Shown in pieces: positions 52,301 through 60,359 of a stretch of DNA of 64,000 nucleotides (position 1 is its first letter; each line of letters opens with the position of its first letter). Position numbers and translations under genes: made by a program. The stretch is from positions 6,386,001 to 6,450,000 of the forward strand of contig OY969418.1 in assembly GCA_963699175.1 (NCBI GenBank), given 5' to 3'. This stretch comes from JACPYM01 sp963699175 (GTDB lineage Bacteria; Acidobacteriota; Blastocatellia; RBC074). The notes under the pieces were generated by a model that was not told the DNA's origin, made no database searches, and saw only the letters and a list, made by a program, of their open reading frames with translations.

Positions 52301-55300
52301 TGCCATTGATCAGCGTCGTCCTTGACGTAATCCTGATCGACACTCACGAAGGGACGGGGGAATTCATGGATAATGTTGTGATTCTTCGACTCGCGTTTGA
52401 TGTTCCCATTCGTGAGCCTTTCAACGAGTATGCTTTCGTAGCCATCCGATTCAGCCAAACCCAGCACATTGAGGTCCTCGGCCGCTTTCAGCGCCAAGTA
52501 GGCATACTCACCAAGCCCCAATTGCTCCCAGATTTTCTTCCCGGAAATCAGGACAGGCAGGTTGGCGAGCTTGTTAAAACGAGTACCGGAAGTGGAATAG
52601 CTAACCGTTCCCAAATCGAAGCGCAGGCGCTTTAGCGGGTATTCGACTTTTGCAGTAGCCACTGGCTGTAGCGCGGCGTTGAGCAGTTCAGCGTTGATGC
52701 GCAGCTTCGTCGCTTCACGCGGCAGATTAATTCCCAAGATGAGACTGCCGTCAACCTTCTCGGTCAGCGTCTGGCTGACCTGTTTGCGCTCAGGAGCGCC
52801 CAGCGCCACGGGCGTCGCCGTCGAAATATCGTAAGCCTGCAACGAGAGATAGCCGCCTTTCGCATCACTGGCGAGCAGGTAGCGCAGGTCGCACAGAAAC
52901 GCAATCCGACTCCAATTCAGAATCTCCTGGCCATTCGCCGCGTCGCGGTTGTCAATCTTCGGATTCTCGAGCTTGATCGAATCGGCGGCGATGCTGTACT
53001 CGATAGTCTGGCTCTCCTTGAAAACCTGGGGCTGCGCGCGATCAATAAAGACAGCCTTCAGCCTCACTATGGTCGTGCCAGGCGTAAAGCTGACATTGGG
53101 GATAAACAGCGTGAGGCTGCGGGCACCGTCGCTTTTGCGCGCGCTGACGACGCCGGAAGACCCTTGCAGATTTCCTTTGTCGTCGAAGAGGCGCAGGGCC
53201 AGGTCGGCCTCGTCGCGTGTCAGGAGCTTGTAATTCACCGTGGCCGTCACCGTTGTGCCTGCCGCTAACGGCAGGCCTTTCTTGGGCACCAGACTGGCTT
53301 CGTCGAGACTGATCTCATCCGATTCGCCAGAAGCGCATCGCGAAAAGCCCGAAGTGTTATTGTCCGCCGTCGTCGCCGTCGCGGTGATGTTTTGACCGCC
53401 CGGCGCAACAAAGCTCGCCCTGCCATTGCTATCGGTCGTCACCGTGATGGAACTGAGGTATTTCTCGCCCTGACCAAAGCTGGTTGAGACACACGGCTGT
53501 GTGTTGGAGAAGAAATCAATGATATGCGTTGTGCTGGGTTTTCTGCCGGTGATGGTTCCTTGCAGCCCGCTGGCGCCGCCGCTGAGGACGGGGCGTTTGA
53601 AGCTGGAATCCAGCACGATGTCGGGGTCGTCGTAAGCCAGGATGCCTGATCTGATGTTCGCGTAAATCGCATTCCGGCGCACGGCGTTGCCGGTGTTGCC
53701 AGCACCGCTGACAGACACGCCGTCGCCGCTGCTGTTAGCAATGATATTCCCGTCAATCTTGTTATTTTTTCCTTGGACATACACGCCAACCTGACCCAAC
53801 GAAGTGCCGTTACCCAGGGCAAGGCCGCCGACGCCAGCGCCGACGCCGATGGAATTGCCCAGCACCATGACCGCGTTGCCATTCAGGTAAATGCCACCGG
53901 CGAGATTGCTCGAAATCAGATTGCGCGCCGCCGGGTCTGTCCCGCCAATGATGATGTTGACAGCAGTTGGGTCGTCTACCTTCACGCCGTTGAATCTGTT
54001 CCCTTGTGCCCGCGTGCCGGCTGCGTCTGTGCCAATGTAATTGCCCAGCACCTGCGCGCCTGAAGAGCGTTGGTTCAGGGAAATGCCGTTATTTTTATTG
54101 CCCGAAATCACGTTGCGCGCCTCCGGCACTGTTCCCCCGATCACGCAGTTTGGTGTCTCGCTCGCCGGCTGCGTCTGCAAGCCGTTGCCGTCATTGTCCA
54201 GCAGGAAATTGCCTTCGATACGAATGTTGCCGGTGCCGCCGAGTTTGATGCCATCCCCGCTGAAGTGTGTGAGCAACATCCCGCGCACCGTCGAGTTCGC
54301 CGCGAAGATGCTCAGACCATCCGCGCTCAGGCGGCTCGCATTTGTTCCATCTACGGTCACGCGACCGGACACGCCCGCTATGGTGACTGCGTCACTGACA
54401 ACGGGCAGCAAACTGCCATTCGTGAGGTTGACGGTCGTCACCGCGATGCTAATCTCATCTGCGCCAGCATTGCGATTGGCTTCCTGAATCGCTGCCCGCA
54501 ACGTGCAGACCCCATTATTGGCGGCGGTTTCGCATTTGCCATCCCCAGGATTTATGTCACCCGCGTCACCCGAAGAATTGACGGTGAAGCTTTGCAGCGG
54601 CGCGGTCATTGCAACTGCCACAGACGGTGCCCCACCTGCTTGGAGCACCACCAAATCGCTGAGCGCATCCTTGTTCAGGCGCATGGGCAGCAGGGCCACC
54701 GGCTCGCCTTCTACATCTAATGAAACAGCGGCGCGGCGTTGCCGTTGCGCCAACACTTCACCCATCAAAATATGCGTCTGGCGCTTGGCACGATCCACCA
54801 CGATCAAATCATCGCCGGGACGGCTCGACACCTTCGCGCTCACGAGCGAAGCCGCCGCACCCGACGTTGTCGTGGCGGCTTGCGCAGGCAGTGCCACGGC
54901 CTCACCAAACTGCTCGCCCCATGCTTCTGCGCCCGGCTGGCTTTGCCTGAACATACGCACGGCACCGTCAGCGCCTAACAACGCCAGTTCATTGTGCTGG
55001 CCGCCACTGAACGTGCCCAATGCCAGCGCGGTGATGACGAAAGGCAGCGATTGCCGCCGCACGCGCGCGGTCGTGACTTCGGCCTGTTGCCGGTCGCGGC
55101 CCGACACGATCAACAACTCCGCGCCCGTCGCCAGCGCCACATCGTATTCGTAGCCCTTATCCAATTGCCCCAGCGCGATGGCCGTCGCGGCGGCGGGCAA
55201 GGCGATGACTTCAGGCTCGCGCAGCAACGCGCCCTGCGGCCCTTCAAACACAAGCGCCTGCGCGCCATCAGCGCCTACAACACCGACCACCACATCAGCC

Positions 55301-55938
55301 AGTCCATCCGCGCGATTGACCTCGCCCACCGCGAGCGCCGTCACCGCGCCCGGCAGCTTGATGGCTTGCGCCTCGGCAAACTTGCCACGGCCATTGCCCG
55401 CCAGCCAATACAGCGCGCGGCCCCCGGCGGCGGCCAACACGACATCCTGATGACCGTCGGCGTTGAAATCGCCCGCGCCGATGAACTGCGGTGCGGCTGG
55501 CAAGGCGAACACACGCGCGGGCGACAGAAACGGCGCGTCGGTGAACTCGCCTGTGGCGCGCCGTTGTTGCGCTTCTGCTGTGTCGGGCCAGATTGAATCT
55601 ATGTTGCCACGTTGAAGCGCGAGCAGGTTCGGCGCGGTATAACTACTCAACAGATCGGGCACGCCGTCTTCGTCGAAATCCGCGGAGGCGAGCGCCAACG
55701 GCTCTGCCTGATTGGCTTGCAGTGCCTGTGCGCCTGCGCCGCCAAAATCGGTCAGCAATTCGTGGCCGTCTTGCAGATTGATCCAGGGATTGCCGCGTCC
55801 GGCGGCTTGCACACTGACGCGCGCGCTAATCGTTGCGCGGGCGGGCAGTGCGCGGGCGGAGGTTTGCCACGCGGAGCGAGTAAGCGTTGTTAGTGCCAGC
55901 CCCAGCAGGATGAGTGCGACGAGTTGCAGCTTCTTCAT
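49363..55938 (-). CDS. Giant secreted FG-GAP/CSLREA/beta-helix protein with TIGR03437 end, 2191 aa
   Basis: A signal peptide ('LQLVALILLGLALTTLTRS') is followed by an FG-GAP/VCBS-type propeller (about 60-430, with calcium-loop motifs 'DFDEDGVPDLL' and 'DFNADGHQDVV'), a CSLREA domain (about 445, 'NPGDGKCETAANNGVCTLR'), a right-handed beta-helix (about 500-760, 'GGTDPAARNLISSNLAGGI'), a long series of beta domains, and a C-terminal TIGR03437 domain ('SVSAASYAGQQLASESIVA'). Proteins of this build are usually surface adhesins or matrix components. The ATG at 55938 follows a GAGGT site and overlaps the stop of the upstream HTH gene. One continuous frame, no breaks. Confidence 0.9.
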   Translation of the reverse strand: MKKLQLVALILLGLALTTLTRSAWQTSARALPARATISARVSVQAAGRGNPWINLQDGHELLTDFGGAGAQALQANQAEPLALASADFDEDGVPDLLSSYTAPNLLALQRGNIDSIWPDTAEAQQRRATGEFTDAPFLSPARVFALPAAPQFIGAGDFNADGHQDVVLAAAGGRALYWLAGNGRGKFAEAQAIKLPGAVTALAVGEVNRADGLADVVVGVVGADGAQALVFEGPQGALLREPEVIALPAAATAIALGQLDKGYEYDVALATGAELLIVSGRDRQQAEVTTARVRRQSLPFVITALALGTFSGGQHNELALLGADGAVRMFRQSQPGAEAWGEQFGEAVALPAQAATTTSGAAASLVSAKVSSRPGDDLIVVDRAKRQTHILMGEVLAQRQRRAAVSLDVEGEPVALLPMRLNKDALSDLVVLQAGGAPSVAVAMTAPLQSFTVNSSGDAGDINPGDGKCETAANNGVCTLRAAIQEANRNAGADEISIAVTTVNLTNGSLLPVVSDAVTIAGVSGRVTVDGTNASRLSADGLSIFAANSTVRGMLLTHFSGDGIKLGGTGNIRIEGNFLLDNDGNGLQTQPASETPNCVIGGTVPEARNVISGNKNNGISLNQRSSGAQVLGNYIGTDAAGTRAQGNRFNGVKVDDPTAVNIIIGGTDPAARNLISSNLAGGIYLNGNAVMVLGNSIGVGAGVGGLALGNGTSLGQVGVYVQGKNNKIDGNIIANSSGDGVSVSGAGNTGNAVRRNAIYANIRSGILAYDDPDIVLDSSFKRPVLSGGASGLQGTITGRKPSTTHIIDFFSNTQPCVSTSFGQGEKYLSSITVTTDSNGRASFVAPGGQNITATATTADNNTSGFSRCASGESDEISLDEASLVPKKGLPLAAGTTVTATVNYKLLTRDEADLALRLFDDKGNLQGSSGVVSARKSDGARSLTLFIPNVSFTPGTTIVRLKAVFIDRAQPQVFKESQTIEYSIAADSIKLENPKIDNRDAANGQEILNWSRIAFLCDLRYLLASDAKGGYLSLQAYDISTATPVALGAPERKQVSQTLTEKVDGSLILGINLPREATKLRINAELLNAALQPVATAKVEYPLKRLRFDLGTVSYSTSGTRFNKLANLPVLISGKKIWEQLGLGEYAYLALKAAEDLNVLGLAESDGYESILVERLTNGNIKRESKNHNIIHEFPRPFVSVDQDYVKDDADQWQLQVKIAKGGNRVTYSEPVVLQVDRVRINSANPLDSEYLTPGSTRQFTYRVEYNINRPGTSRIVARLNFGLTLGSRDITLATHSAPTNKSAGENFTFNVEIPPNARILSVRMLLIYDNPLLPQAASTDRFYPNVKAPPTTVPAGAQKVASILGADISTVVNAANQSLVVSHTATVINSLSSTLLQQPAGAALARRDESGASQTPFNDFIGINSVWRFEPPIPTDSKFVADLTLHYNAEDLPDDPNFNEANLKVVSFNPATGQMETFATTLDRTAKTATARINGLAPFYTLGVFGPFSNRTLNFPALGSELENRLVLLNPGMSAATLRLNTLTSDGVALSGAGITNPITLTLAAGQQLARRAEEFFSLNPLLNSNSWTQTRADKLAATGYQLLGSGNRVDGLAVPNRYAPTVVLPGIEYDARYTTEVQLSNPTNFPSNLTLELRTETGAQFSTYETTLAPKGRFAEAIQYLFPAIVQPFTGYLLVRSDHDVAAVALLLSDAEIVALNGQPLPDASNTASKLYTPRIVRDGRTTATWLTLVNPTASTANLRYRATGTTFTGTAIGTLAPNQQLRIEAGDIFGQTPGFLREGTLTIESNITGLVGAVSYEDPAHARTFRAALPLVDEPGQAYTFAYLDNGVGAFTELALFNSGAAIANADVKVFRADGTQVGATARIAIAANTRTSTRLAMLVTASANQVGGYFTLTSDQPVVAGAVFGDAAGNRLAALPAQPLATTTTVTPRAIASVSAASYAGQQLASESIVAAFGTNLATSVIVADATPLPTQLAGTTVKVRDSSGTERLAPLFFVAPAQINYLIPAGTTTGTATITVTNSAGEISTGNVTIAPVAPGIFTANASGLGVPAAVIVRVANDGAQTFEAVSRFDQATQRFVAAPVEFTPSTSAIVLTLFGTGWRFRSAQTAAAVTIGGVDAPVLYVGAQPTLIGLDQLNVELPRSLTGRGDVTVVVTVDGKTANTVGVNIK

Positions 55939-56228
55939 AGATACCTCGCTTGCCAGTCAGGTTTCGTTTCGTCCCCGGCTTTTGAAAATAAGGATGGTTG
56001 GCAGATGCGCCGATTGCCGCTCACGGTCTCGATGGCGTGCACGCGACCTTCGGCGATGAAGCAGTCGAGCGTGGTGGCCGAAACTTCCAACACTTCAGCG
56101 GACTGCGCCAAGCTGAGCGTCTCGACCTCTTGAGTGCAGTGCGGACAGAGTGCACGGATTGGCAGCGGTTGGACACGCTGCCGGCGAATTTTTGTGACGG
56201 TGATCCTAACGCGACGCTTGACGGTCAT
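55935..56228 (-). CDS. Small zinc-ribbon/helix-turn-helix protein, 97 aa
   Basis: It has a single CxxC ('LCPHCTQEVE') and a region 'LSLAQSAEVLEVSATTLDC' followed by 'FIAEGRVHAIETVSGNRRI' that looks like a MerR/excisionase-type winged HTH. Its stop overlaps the start of the 2191-aa protein gene, so the two form an operon. It is probably a small regulator or accessory factor for the adhesin gene; the role is inferred from position only. It is divergent from the CadC-like gene 137 bases away. Confidence 0.65.
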   Translation of the reverse strand: MTVKRRVRITVTKIRRQRVQPLPIRALCPHCTQEVETLSLAQSAEVLEVSATTLDCFIAEGRVHAIETVSGNRRICQPSLFSKAGDETKPDWQARYL

Positions 56229-56365
56229 GCGGTGTCGGGTAAAAGCGGGTGATGTTATACTCCCGCCGCTCTTGATGGTTCGTTAGCTTTTGCAGCAAGA
56301 GTTATGGCATTGCGGGCGGGCAAAAGTGACGAAATAGAAACGAAATTCTTCCGAAATCGGCGGTA

Positions 56366-58717
56366 ATGCACGATAACAGCCAACCAACATATCGTTTTGG
56401 CGAGGTGGAGGTTGACCTGCAACGCCAAACCCTGCGCGTCGCCGGCCAGGAACATTACCTGCGCCCCAAGACCTTCAGCGTGCTTGTCTACCTGATTGAG
56501 CAGCGCCAGCGCTTGGTCACCAAAGACGAACTCATTAACCAAGTCTGGGACGGTGCGGTGGCCAGTGATGACACGCTCGTCCAGTCTATTGTGGACATCC
56601 GCAAAGCGCTCGGTGACGACTCGCGCCAGCCCCGTTTCGTCAAAACGCTGCCCAAACTCGGCTATCACTTCATCAGCCCGGTCGAGGAAGTGCGGCAGAA
56701 CGGCGCAGTCGAGTTTGAAGAAATCACTTCTGTTCAGGTCGAGTTTGAAGAGGAGGAGCACGTATCGCCAATCGCTGCGCCAGCCCTGCCTGCGCCGTCG
56801 CAAGCCGTCAGCCGCCAGCAGGTTCTCATTATCTCGTTTGCCTTACTTACTGTGATGGCGCTGGGGGGGTGGTTCGCGCTACGTGGGCGCAAGCCGGAGG
56901 CCGAGGTAAAACTGCCGCAGGTGCCCGGCAAGAAGGCGCTGGCGGTGCTCTTTTTCGAGAACCGCTCGGGCACGCCGGAACTGGACTGGTTGCGCGAAGG
57001 TCTAGCTGACATGCTCATCGCCAACTTTTCGCGGGCACCCAAACTCTCGGTGCTCAGCCGCCAACAACTCGCCGTGCTGCTCGACCGGCTGGGCCATGGA
57101 CGCGGGGCGCAACTGCCGTTGGAAGAGGCGCTGGAACTCGCCCGCAAAGCCCAGGCCGAAGTCATCGCCCTGGGCAGCTTCGCGCAACTCGGTGAAAAGG
57201 TGCGGCTCGACGTGCAATTGCACGACGCGCGCACGGGACGACTATTGGTCACAGAAAGCTCAATCGCTGACAGCCCCGCGCAGGTGCTGAGCCAAGTGGA
57301 TCTGCTCTCGCTCAAGTTAGCAAGCCACCTAGGCGCGACGCCGCCCGCGTTGAACGCGCAACAGAGTCTGTCCACACTGATGACCAACAACCTGGACGCT
57401 TACCGCTATTACTCGCTCGCCTTGGAGCAGACACAGATGTTCCAGTTTGCCGAGGCCATCGCGCTGCTGGAAAAGGCCATTGCTCTCGATCCTCAATTCG
57501 CGCTGGCCTATGGCCGCATCGGTTATGTGTACGCAGTCAAGTGGAATGAGAGCGAGAAGGCTAAGCCGTATCTGGCAAAGGCCATTGCGTTAGCAGATCG
57601 GCTGAGTGAGAAAGATAAGCTCTTCGTTACAGCTTGGTCGGCCATCGCCAACAACGATTCTGTGCGCGCCATCGAGGTCTATCGCGAAATCATCGCCCGC
57701 CACCCGTTGGAGGTCGAGGTTTATGAGCGTCTGGGTCTGGCGCTCTACCGGCAGGCTCGCTGGGAAGAAGCTTTGCCTTTAGTCCGGCAAGGGTTGGTGA
57801 TAGATCCGAACGGGAAAGAACTCCACAACATCCTAGGATATCTCTGCCTGTATCTGGGTCGTTACGACGAGGGATTGACGGCGCTGCGACATTACGTGGA
57901 ATTGGCCCCAAACGACCCCAACGCCTACGATGGCCTCGGCTCATTTCATCAATGGTTTGGCGAATACGAGCAGGCGGCGGCAGCTTATCAACGAGCGCTG
58001 GCGCTCAACCCGGAACTGCACAACGCAGTCATTCATCTGGGCAACCTCTACGTGCGGCAGGGGCGCTACGCGGCGGCGTTGGAGCAATTCCGTCGCTACG
58101 TACAAGTGGCGCGCACTGACGCGCAACGCGCGCGCGGCCATGACTATCAAGCTTGGGTCTGGTTAAGAAAAGGTGAGCTAGTGCAAGTCGAGGCGGCCAA
58201 CGCGCAGCAGCAGAAATACGCCAAACAGCCAAAATGGAATTCGGTAGAACTAGCGCTGCGGCGCGGCGACCAGGGTACGGCAGCTCATTTGGCGGAGCCA
58301 CATATTGCGCTGACGCAATACGAGCACCTCAAAGAGCGCGGGTTTTTGCGATTGTATTATTACCAGCGCGGGTCTTTCGCCTTACAGTCTGGCCGCACCG
58401 ACGAGGCGGTCGAACACTTCCGTGAAGCCATGCGCCATCCGGCCCTCGAATGGCACATTGATCCGTATGAAGATTGTTTGGCCAACGGCTATTTCGCGGC
58501 AGGCCGTTTTGATGAAGCGATTGCCGAATACGGGCGCCTTCTACGCCTCAACCCGCGCTACCCGCTGGGGCACTATCATCTGGGCCAGGTTTACGAGCGC
58601 AAAGGTGATGGCGCGCGGGCGCGTACGGCCTACGAAACATTCTTGCAAATCTGGCAAGAAGCTGATGCGGATATTCCCGAAGTGATTGAAGCGAAACAAC
58701 GCTTGGGCAGGCTCTGA
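56366..58717 (+). CDS. CadC-like winged-helix, membrane-spanning regulator with TPR repeats
   Basis: A 783-aa protein. Residues ~8-105 form an OmpR/PhoB-type winged helix ('LRPKTFSVLVYLIEQRQRL', 'FVKTLPKLGYHFISP'). A transmembrane helix near 150-175 ('VLIISFALLTVMALGGWFA') is followed by a FlgO-like/adenylate-cyclase-associated domain (about 190-320, 'KALAVLFFENRSGTPELDW') and at least eight TPR units ('AEAIALLEKAIALDPQFAL', 'AAAAYQRALALNPELHNAV'). Such proteins bind DNA from the membrane and sense periplasmic or protein signals. It lies divergent from the HTH/giant-adhesin operon, a plausible target. Confidence 0.88.
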   Translation: MHDNSQPTYRFGEVEVDLQRQTLRVAGQEHYLRPKTFSVLVYLIEQRQRLVTKDELINQVWDGAVASDDTLVQSIVDIRKALGDDSRQPRFVKTLPKLGYHFISPVEEVRQNGAVEFEEITSVQVEFEEEEHVSPIAAPALPAPSQAVSRQQVLIISFALLTVMALGGWFALRGRKPEAEVKLPQVPGKKALAVLFFENRSGTPELDWLREGLADMLIANFSRAPKLSVLSRQQLAVLLDRLGHGRGAQLPLEEALELARKAQAEVIALGSFAQLGEKVRLDVQLHDARTGRLLVTESSIADSPAQVLSQVDLLSLKLASHLGATPPALNAQQSLSTLMTNNLDAYRYYSLALEQTQMFQFAEAIALLEKAIALDPQFALAYGRIGYVYAVKWNESEKAKPYLAKAIALADRLSEKDKLFVTAWSAIANNDSVRAIEVYREIIARHPLEVEVYERLGLALYRQARWEEALPLVRQGLVIDPNGKELHNILGYLCLYLGRYDEGLTALRHYVELAPNDPNAYDGLGSFHQWFGEYEQAAAAYQRALALNPELHNAVIHLGNLYVRQGRYAAALEQFRRYVQVARTDAQRARGHDYQAWVWLRKGELVQVEAANAQQQKYAKQPKWNSVELALRRGDQGTAAHLAEPHIALTQYEHLKERGFLRLYYYQRGSFALQSGRTDEAVEHFREAMRHPALEWHIDPYEDCLANGYFAAGRFDEAIAEYGRLLRLNPRYPLGHYHLGQVYERKGDGARARTAYETFLQIWQEADADIPEVIEAKQRLGRL

Positions 58718-59402
58718 AAAGGGCACGCATCGATAACAGCAAATGGCGCGATCCTCTATTTGCCCGCCACCCTCACGCATCTTCAGGCAGTAATGCCTAT
58801 CACCCAGAATGTGTGACTGGCCAGCGTGGCGGACGGCCTCGCATCTCCCGCGTAACGTTTAATCTCAAGAGGGTCAGGCAATTCCCCGCAGCTTGCTGCG
58901 GCTCCTTTGCCTCTTCTCTCCTGCGATACCCCGCAGCTTGCTGCGGCGAAATTCATTCAACTTACACGCATCAAAGCGTGTCAGCGGCGTAGCGGTAAGC
59001 TTAGCCAAAATAATTCAGGGCAGTTCGTCCAAAGCCCGTTGACTATAACAACGATTAGTCACTTAGCCTTCGCGCAGCCAATTTTCAGAAGCTGGCTGGC
59101 TGTGCAAAATTCTGAAAATTCCTGTTCCATTTACTAGACAATAAAGTACGTTGCCGCATAGTAAAATGAAGGGCAGGGAACCGAGCACTGAGTTAACCCT
59201 GACGGGTTAGGTAGCCTGCCGAACTTAACAAAATACGTGTCTTGCTGAGTTAACCGGCGAATTTCGGTATCAACGTCCAATGTTTAAGCGGGGCAGAGTA
59301 GAGGGGGTAGGCAGGTAATGTTAAGTTGAGCGAAAACGAGTGCCAACTCAAGACTCATAGGTGGGTTTTACGTGCATTCTGTCCAAGCAGTAAGATTGCA
59401 AC
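58718..59402. other. 685-base intergenic region with REP-like units
   Basis: It contains two copies of CCCCGCAGCTTGCTGCGG (58884-58901, 58929-58946) and an 11-bp inverted repeat AATTTTCAGAA/TTCTGAAAATT (59080-59090 with 59110-59120). No gene is supported. Confidence 0.7.
58884..58946. repeat. Two copies of a palindromic REP-like unit
   Basis: CCCCGCAGCTTGCTGCGG at 58884-58901 and again at 58929-58946, each able to form a short hairpin (CCGCAG/CTGCGG). The unit is unlike the hairpins at 4032-4213 or 44282-44480 in sequence, indicating more than one repeat family in this genome. Confidence 0.8.
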
Positions 59403-59801
59403 ATGGAATCCAAGCCCTTGAAGATTGCCGTGAGAATGGCGCTACTGATGGGAGTTTTTCTCCCGCTGGCCGAAACCATCAGAAGATCAAATCAACTACT
59501 CGATCCAGCTAAATTTCTCAGTTGGTTCGATGATTACATCCTCGGTGGCGCGCTGCTGATTGCTGTCTATCTGGTAAAGAAGAAAAAACATAATGCGATT
59601 TCGTTTTTGATTGCAGCTTGGGGCGTGGCAGTGGGCGCTCTTTTTCTCAGTTTTTTAGGGCAATTCGACTACTACAAAACGGCTACGGGTGATCCGGGTA
59701 TATTTTCAACGACACTTGTAGCCGTAGCGAAGGCTCTGATTTTAGGATATATGCTCATCGGTCTGCATCACAGTATTAAAGCTAACGCGAAGGATGCCTG
59801 A
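59403..59801 (+). CDS. Integral membrane protein, 132 aa
   Basis: Four predicted helices ('IAVRMALLMGVFLPLAETI', 'YILGGALLIAVYLVKK', 'AISFLIAAWGVAVGALFLS', 'LVAVAKALILGYMLIGLH'). No enzyme or transport motif is recognised, and the function is unknown. The ATG at 59403 stands within a weak ribosome-binding context. It lies alone between a REP-rich region and the truncated HTH gene. Confidence 0.65.
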   Translation: MESKPLKIAVRMALLMGVFLPLAETIRRSNQLLDPAKFLSWFDDYILGGALLIAVYLVKKKKHNAISFLIAAWGVAVGALFLSFLGQFDYYKTATGDPGIFSTTLVAVAKALILGYMLIGLHHSIKANAKDA

Positions 59802-59941
59802 TTCGATCTACATCGAAATTAGCCGATACACGAATTTTGGCGACAAAACGGAAGAGCGGTTATGCGGCACATCTTGAAAGAGCGGTCACGAAGGAGCAGA
59901 TACTGTGCAAGCCCCGTCGGTTGAATTTGTAAGGAAGCTCA

Positions 59942-60331
59942 ATGACATTCTCTTGTTATGCTAGCGCAGACCCAAAAGCTGCAGGGGTTCATCGCCATTT
60001 TACAAGTTGCATTACCAACTGGGAACTTGGCCACACCAAGCCGGAAGTCCGCTACATCCCCAAGATCATTGAATTCATCGGCTACTGCCCGTATGACCCG
60101 ACTGCCGAACCGATAGACCGGATAGAGATGATCCGGCGAGCGCCGGGCCAGACCCAAGAGGAGTTTGCCCATATTCTGGGTGTTGATGAAAGCAGTCTAG
60201 CGAACTGGGTGCGGCGAGAGCATAAACCAGGGAGGCATTCGCTGGAAATTCTTCAGAAATTTCTGGCTGTCCGCATAGATATATACTCCTTCTTTGGGAA
60301 GGCTGGCCGAAATCTTGGACAACACAACTAG
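59942..60331 (+). pseudogene. Double-HTH protein, internally deleted copy
   Basis: From 'CITNWELGHTKPEVRYIPK' on it is closely similar to residues 55-140 of the protein at 14284, including the second HTH ('FAHILGVDESSLANWVRRE'). The first HTH is lost: the sequence TCGCCATTTTRCAAGTTG, which in the full copy lies near the gene start, is here joined directly to the 'TNWEL' codons, in a shifted frame, so about 150 bases were deleted between short matching GTTG stretches. A frame from 59942 exists but its N terminus is unrelated. It is probably inactive. Confidence 0.75.
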
Positions 60332-60359
60332 TAGTAACATAATCAAGAGGAGGAAAGGT

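Noticed and set aside
49363..55938. Several internal + strand frames of 60-400 codons, including 50041-51258
   Set aside because: They are shadows of the single uninterrupted 2191-codon minus-strand gene in GC-rich coding DNA.
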